From Thermoproteota archaeon (lineage in GTDB: Archaea; Thermoproteota; Methanomethylicia; Methanomethylicales; Methanomethylicaceae): DNA of 5,187 nucleotides. The DNA lies in contig QNVH01000062.1 in the NCBI GenBank assembly GCA_004347955.1, forward strand, positions 1-5,187, read 5' to 3'. Shown one piece after another: positions 4,137 through 5,187 of this stretch. Below the pieces are notes generated by a model. The model had not been told where the DNA came from and did no database searches. It saw nothing but the letters and a program-made list of their open reading frames with translations. Made by a program: the position numbers and the translations under genes. Each line of letters opens with the position of its first letter. Positions within the stretch are counted from its first letter, which is position 1.

Positions 4137-4922
4137 ATGGACTTTCTCGGGATACCTGGGGAGAGAAATGTGGTGGTACCGGGGAGTAAGAACTGGCTGC
4201 TGGACTACTACTCTCCTGGCCCCCCACCAATCGCTGTAGAGTTTCTAAACAAAAAAACAAAATTCTACGAAAAACTCGTGAAACTCCTGGATGTCCGTAA
4301 AACAATGGACGCGAGGGCGATAATGCTGGCCGCCCGGGGGACTGTTGATCAGGACGCGGTCAACTTGGCACTCAACTTTGGCATATACCTCGTAATTAAG
4401 GGAGACGATCAGGGGTTGAAGGCTGCGCTAAGTGGCGGCGATCTGGCTGAAGTGAACAACTCGACCCGTGCCATGCTGCTGAATATGAGAAACAGAAGGC
4501 TGGCAAGCGAGTGCAGGCGCGAGATCTTAGAACTCCTGAGTAAGGAGTGCTTGACAATTAGAGAGGTAGCCTCGAGGCTCAGGCTGAGGTTTGGTGAGAG
4601 GACTGTCTACTCCCAGCTAAGATCGCTCCGCTCCAGAGGCGAAGTCATCTCTGTGTGCAGACTAGAAGATGGCACGGCAGTATTCGGACTGCCAGGGGCG
4701 ATCTATCCCGTGAGAGAAGACCTCTCCAGATCTTCTAGGGCATCTTACATAAAGAACCTCATCATCAACTTTTTAAAAGAGAAGGGAAGGCCTGCAACTT
4801 ACTTGGAGATGATGAGCCATCTCGGTCTGAGAAGGAATATCGTAACCTCCGCACTTAGGGATCTGAAGAGAAAAGGAGAAGTGACCAAAACGCTGGATGG
4901 CTGGACTTTGAAGAAGCGTTGA
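4137..4922 (+). CDS. Two-winged-helix DNA-binding protein with N-terminal nuclease-fold-like domain
   Basis: This 261-residue protein reads as a regulator. Residues 126-185 form a first winged helix: ECRREILELLSKECLTIREVASRL, a recognition-helix-like RTVYSQLRSLRSRGEV, and a wing ending in VFGL. Residues 202-259 form a second: YIKNLIINFLKEKGRPATYLEMMSHLGL, NIVTSALRDLKRKGEV, and a final DGWTLKKR wing. The N-terminal part (about 30-95), with PIAVEF, then DARAIMLAARGTVDQDAVNLALNFGIYLVIK, has the strand-helix-strand rhythm of the C-terminal half of PD-(D/E)XK folds, but no E-x-K pair is visible, so it is probably not catalytic and may bind DNA or a partner. This domain call is inference from pattern. 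Residues 5-31 are rich in Gly and Pro. The ATG is supported by a TATA box 30-36 bp upstream. Flanking direct repeats at the TATA box hint at self-control. I cannot name the family; a viral or plasmid-type regulator or an archaeal housekeeping regulator are both possible. Confidence 0.78.
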   Translation: MDFLGIPGERNVVVPGSKNWLLDYYSPGPPPIAVEFLNKKTKFYEKLVKLLDVRKTMDARAIMLAARGTVDQDAVNLALNFGIYLVIKGDDQGLKAALSGGDLAEVNNSTRAMLLNMRNRRLASECRREILELLSKECLTIREVASRLRLRFGERTVYSQLRSLRSRGEVISVCRLEDGTAVFGLPGAIYPVREDLSRSSRASYIKNLIINFLKEKGRPATYLEMMSHLGLRRNIVTSALRDLKRKGEVTKTLDGWTLKKR

Positions 4923-4954
4923 ATAATAACAAATGAGGACAGAGGGTTACTATA

Positions 4955-4980
4955 AGATTCGGCGAGGAAGCTCCTAATCT
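4955..4980 (+). repeat. Hairpin with 5-base bulge downstream of the winged-helix gene
   Basis: AGATT (4955-4959) pairs with AATCT (4976-4980) and AGGA (4965-4968) with TCCT (4972-4975), leaving CGGCG bulged and a 3-base loop. It starts 32 bases past the stop. Pyrimidine-rich T runs (about 5008-5025) follow, so it may lie in the 3' untranslated region before termination. A small RNA is not excluded. Confidence 0.35.
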
Positions 4981-5066
4981 AGCCTACGACTGAACGCCAC
5001 CAAATATCTTTTCGAGTTTTCGTTTGAATGTTTACTCCGATCTAAGATAGGGTAAAAGGAAAAAGG

Positions 5067-5077
5067 TATATATTATA
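5067..5077 (+). promoter_or_regulatory. TATA box of the downstream membrane-protein gene
   Basis: TATATATTATA is preceded by a purine-rich AAAAAGG (BRE-like). It predicts transcription start near 5097, two or three bases before the ATG at 5099, another leaderless arrangement. Confidence 0.6.
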
Positions 5078-5098
5078 GGATAAAAAAAAAATAAAATC

Positions 5099-5187
5099 AT
5101 GGATGGTTTAAATACAACCATAATAATTATTTGTGTTGCAATATACTTTGCAATAAGCGTCGTGGTCGGTGTTTACTTTAAAAGAAG
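5099..5187 (+). CDS. N-terminus of a membrane transporter, probably sodium:solute symporter (3' truncated)
   Basis: An ATG at 5099 opens a frame that runs off the window after 29 codons. The peptide begins MDGLNTTIIIICVAIYFAI and continues SVVVGVYFKR: a short polar start, one strongly hydrophobic helix with a tyrosine in the middle, then a G-x-Y-x-x-R/K exit. This matches the first transmembrane helix of sodium:solute symporter (SSS) proteins, which import sugars, amino acids or organic acids with Na+. With only 29 residues seen, any multi-pass protein with such a first helix remains possible. The start is supported by the TATA box about 30 bp upstream and an in-frame ATG right at the predicted transcript end. 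It is transcribed separately from the winged-helix gene. Confidence 0.55.
   Translation, partial: MDGLNTTIIIICVAIYFAISVVVGVYFKR

Noticed and set aside
4933..4993. C/D box sRNA (ATGAGGA ... CTGA)
   Set aside because: The C box is imperfect, the C-to-D distance of 50 bases is long, and no clear D'/C' pair lies between.

Overview
The window looks archaeal. The genes are preceded by TATA-box promoters rather than -35/-10 elements, and several starts lie only a few bases below the expected transcription start (leaderless style). T-tracts without hairpins follow some genes, Arg codons are rich in AGA/AGG, and GTG and TTG starts are used. The surface protein has a C-terminal anchor and many N-glycosylation sequons. 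A thermophilic TACK-type lineage (Thermoproteota in the broad sense) is my best guess, but nothing here fixes the phylum.

Layout. Bases 2-595 (+) hold the C-terminal part of a radical SAM Fe-S protein of the B12-binding type, cut by the window edge. Bases 677-1972 (+) encode a secreted, membrane-anchored surface protein with an N-terminal beta-sandwich-like domain and three related Ig-like repeats. It has its own TATA box and a TTG start. It converges on two minus-strand genes: a catalytic-domain-only tyrosine recombinase (2084-2659) and, upstream of it, a small P-loop ATPase of unrecognised function (2774-3340). The two are about 115 bp apart and the recombinase has its own TATA box. At 4137-4922 (+) lies a regulator-like protein with two winged-helix domains behind a domain resembling a restriction-endonuclease fold. 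The window ends in the first 29 codons of a membrane protein that looks like a sodium:solute symporter (5099, +).

The most unusual part is the 796-bp divergent intergenic region (3341-4136) between the ATPase and the winged-helix gene. Its flanks are about 23% G+C, but a central island (about 3621-3760) is about 58% G+C. The island and its 3' shoulder fold on paper into five consecutive hairpins, closed by a possible long-range helix, which suggests an undescribed structured RNA. Several dyads lie around it: one over the ATPase TATA region, one in the ATPase leader, and one around a TATATATAT core. An exact 10-bp direct repeat brackets the TATA box of the winged-helix gene.

How the parts may work together is inference. 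Recombinase, ATPase, winged-helix regulator and an operator-rich, structured intergenic region could be the control region of an integrated element, or a small chromosomal maintenance locus. No attachment sites could be proven. The radical SAM, surface-protein and symporter genes look like ordinary chromosomal neighbours.
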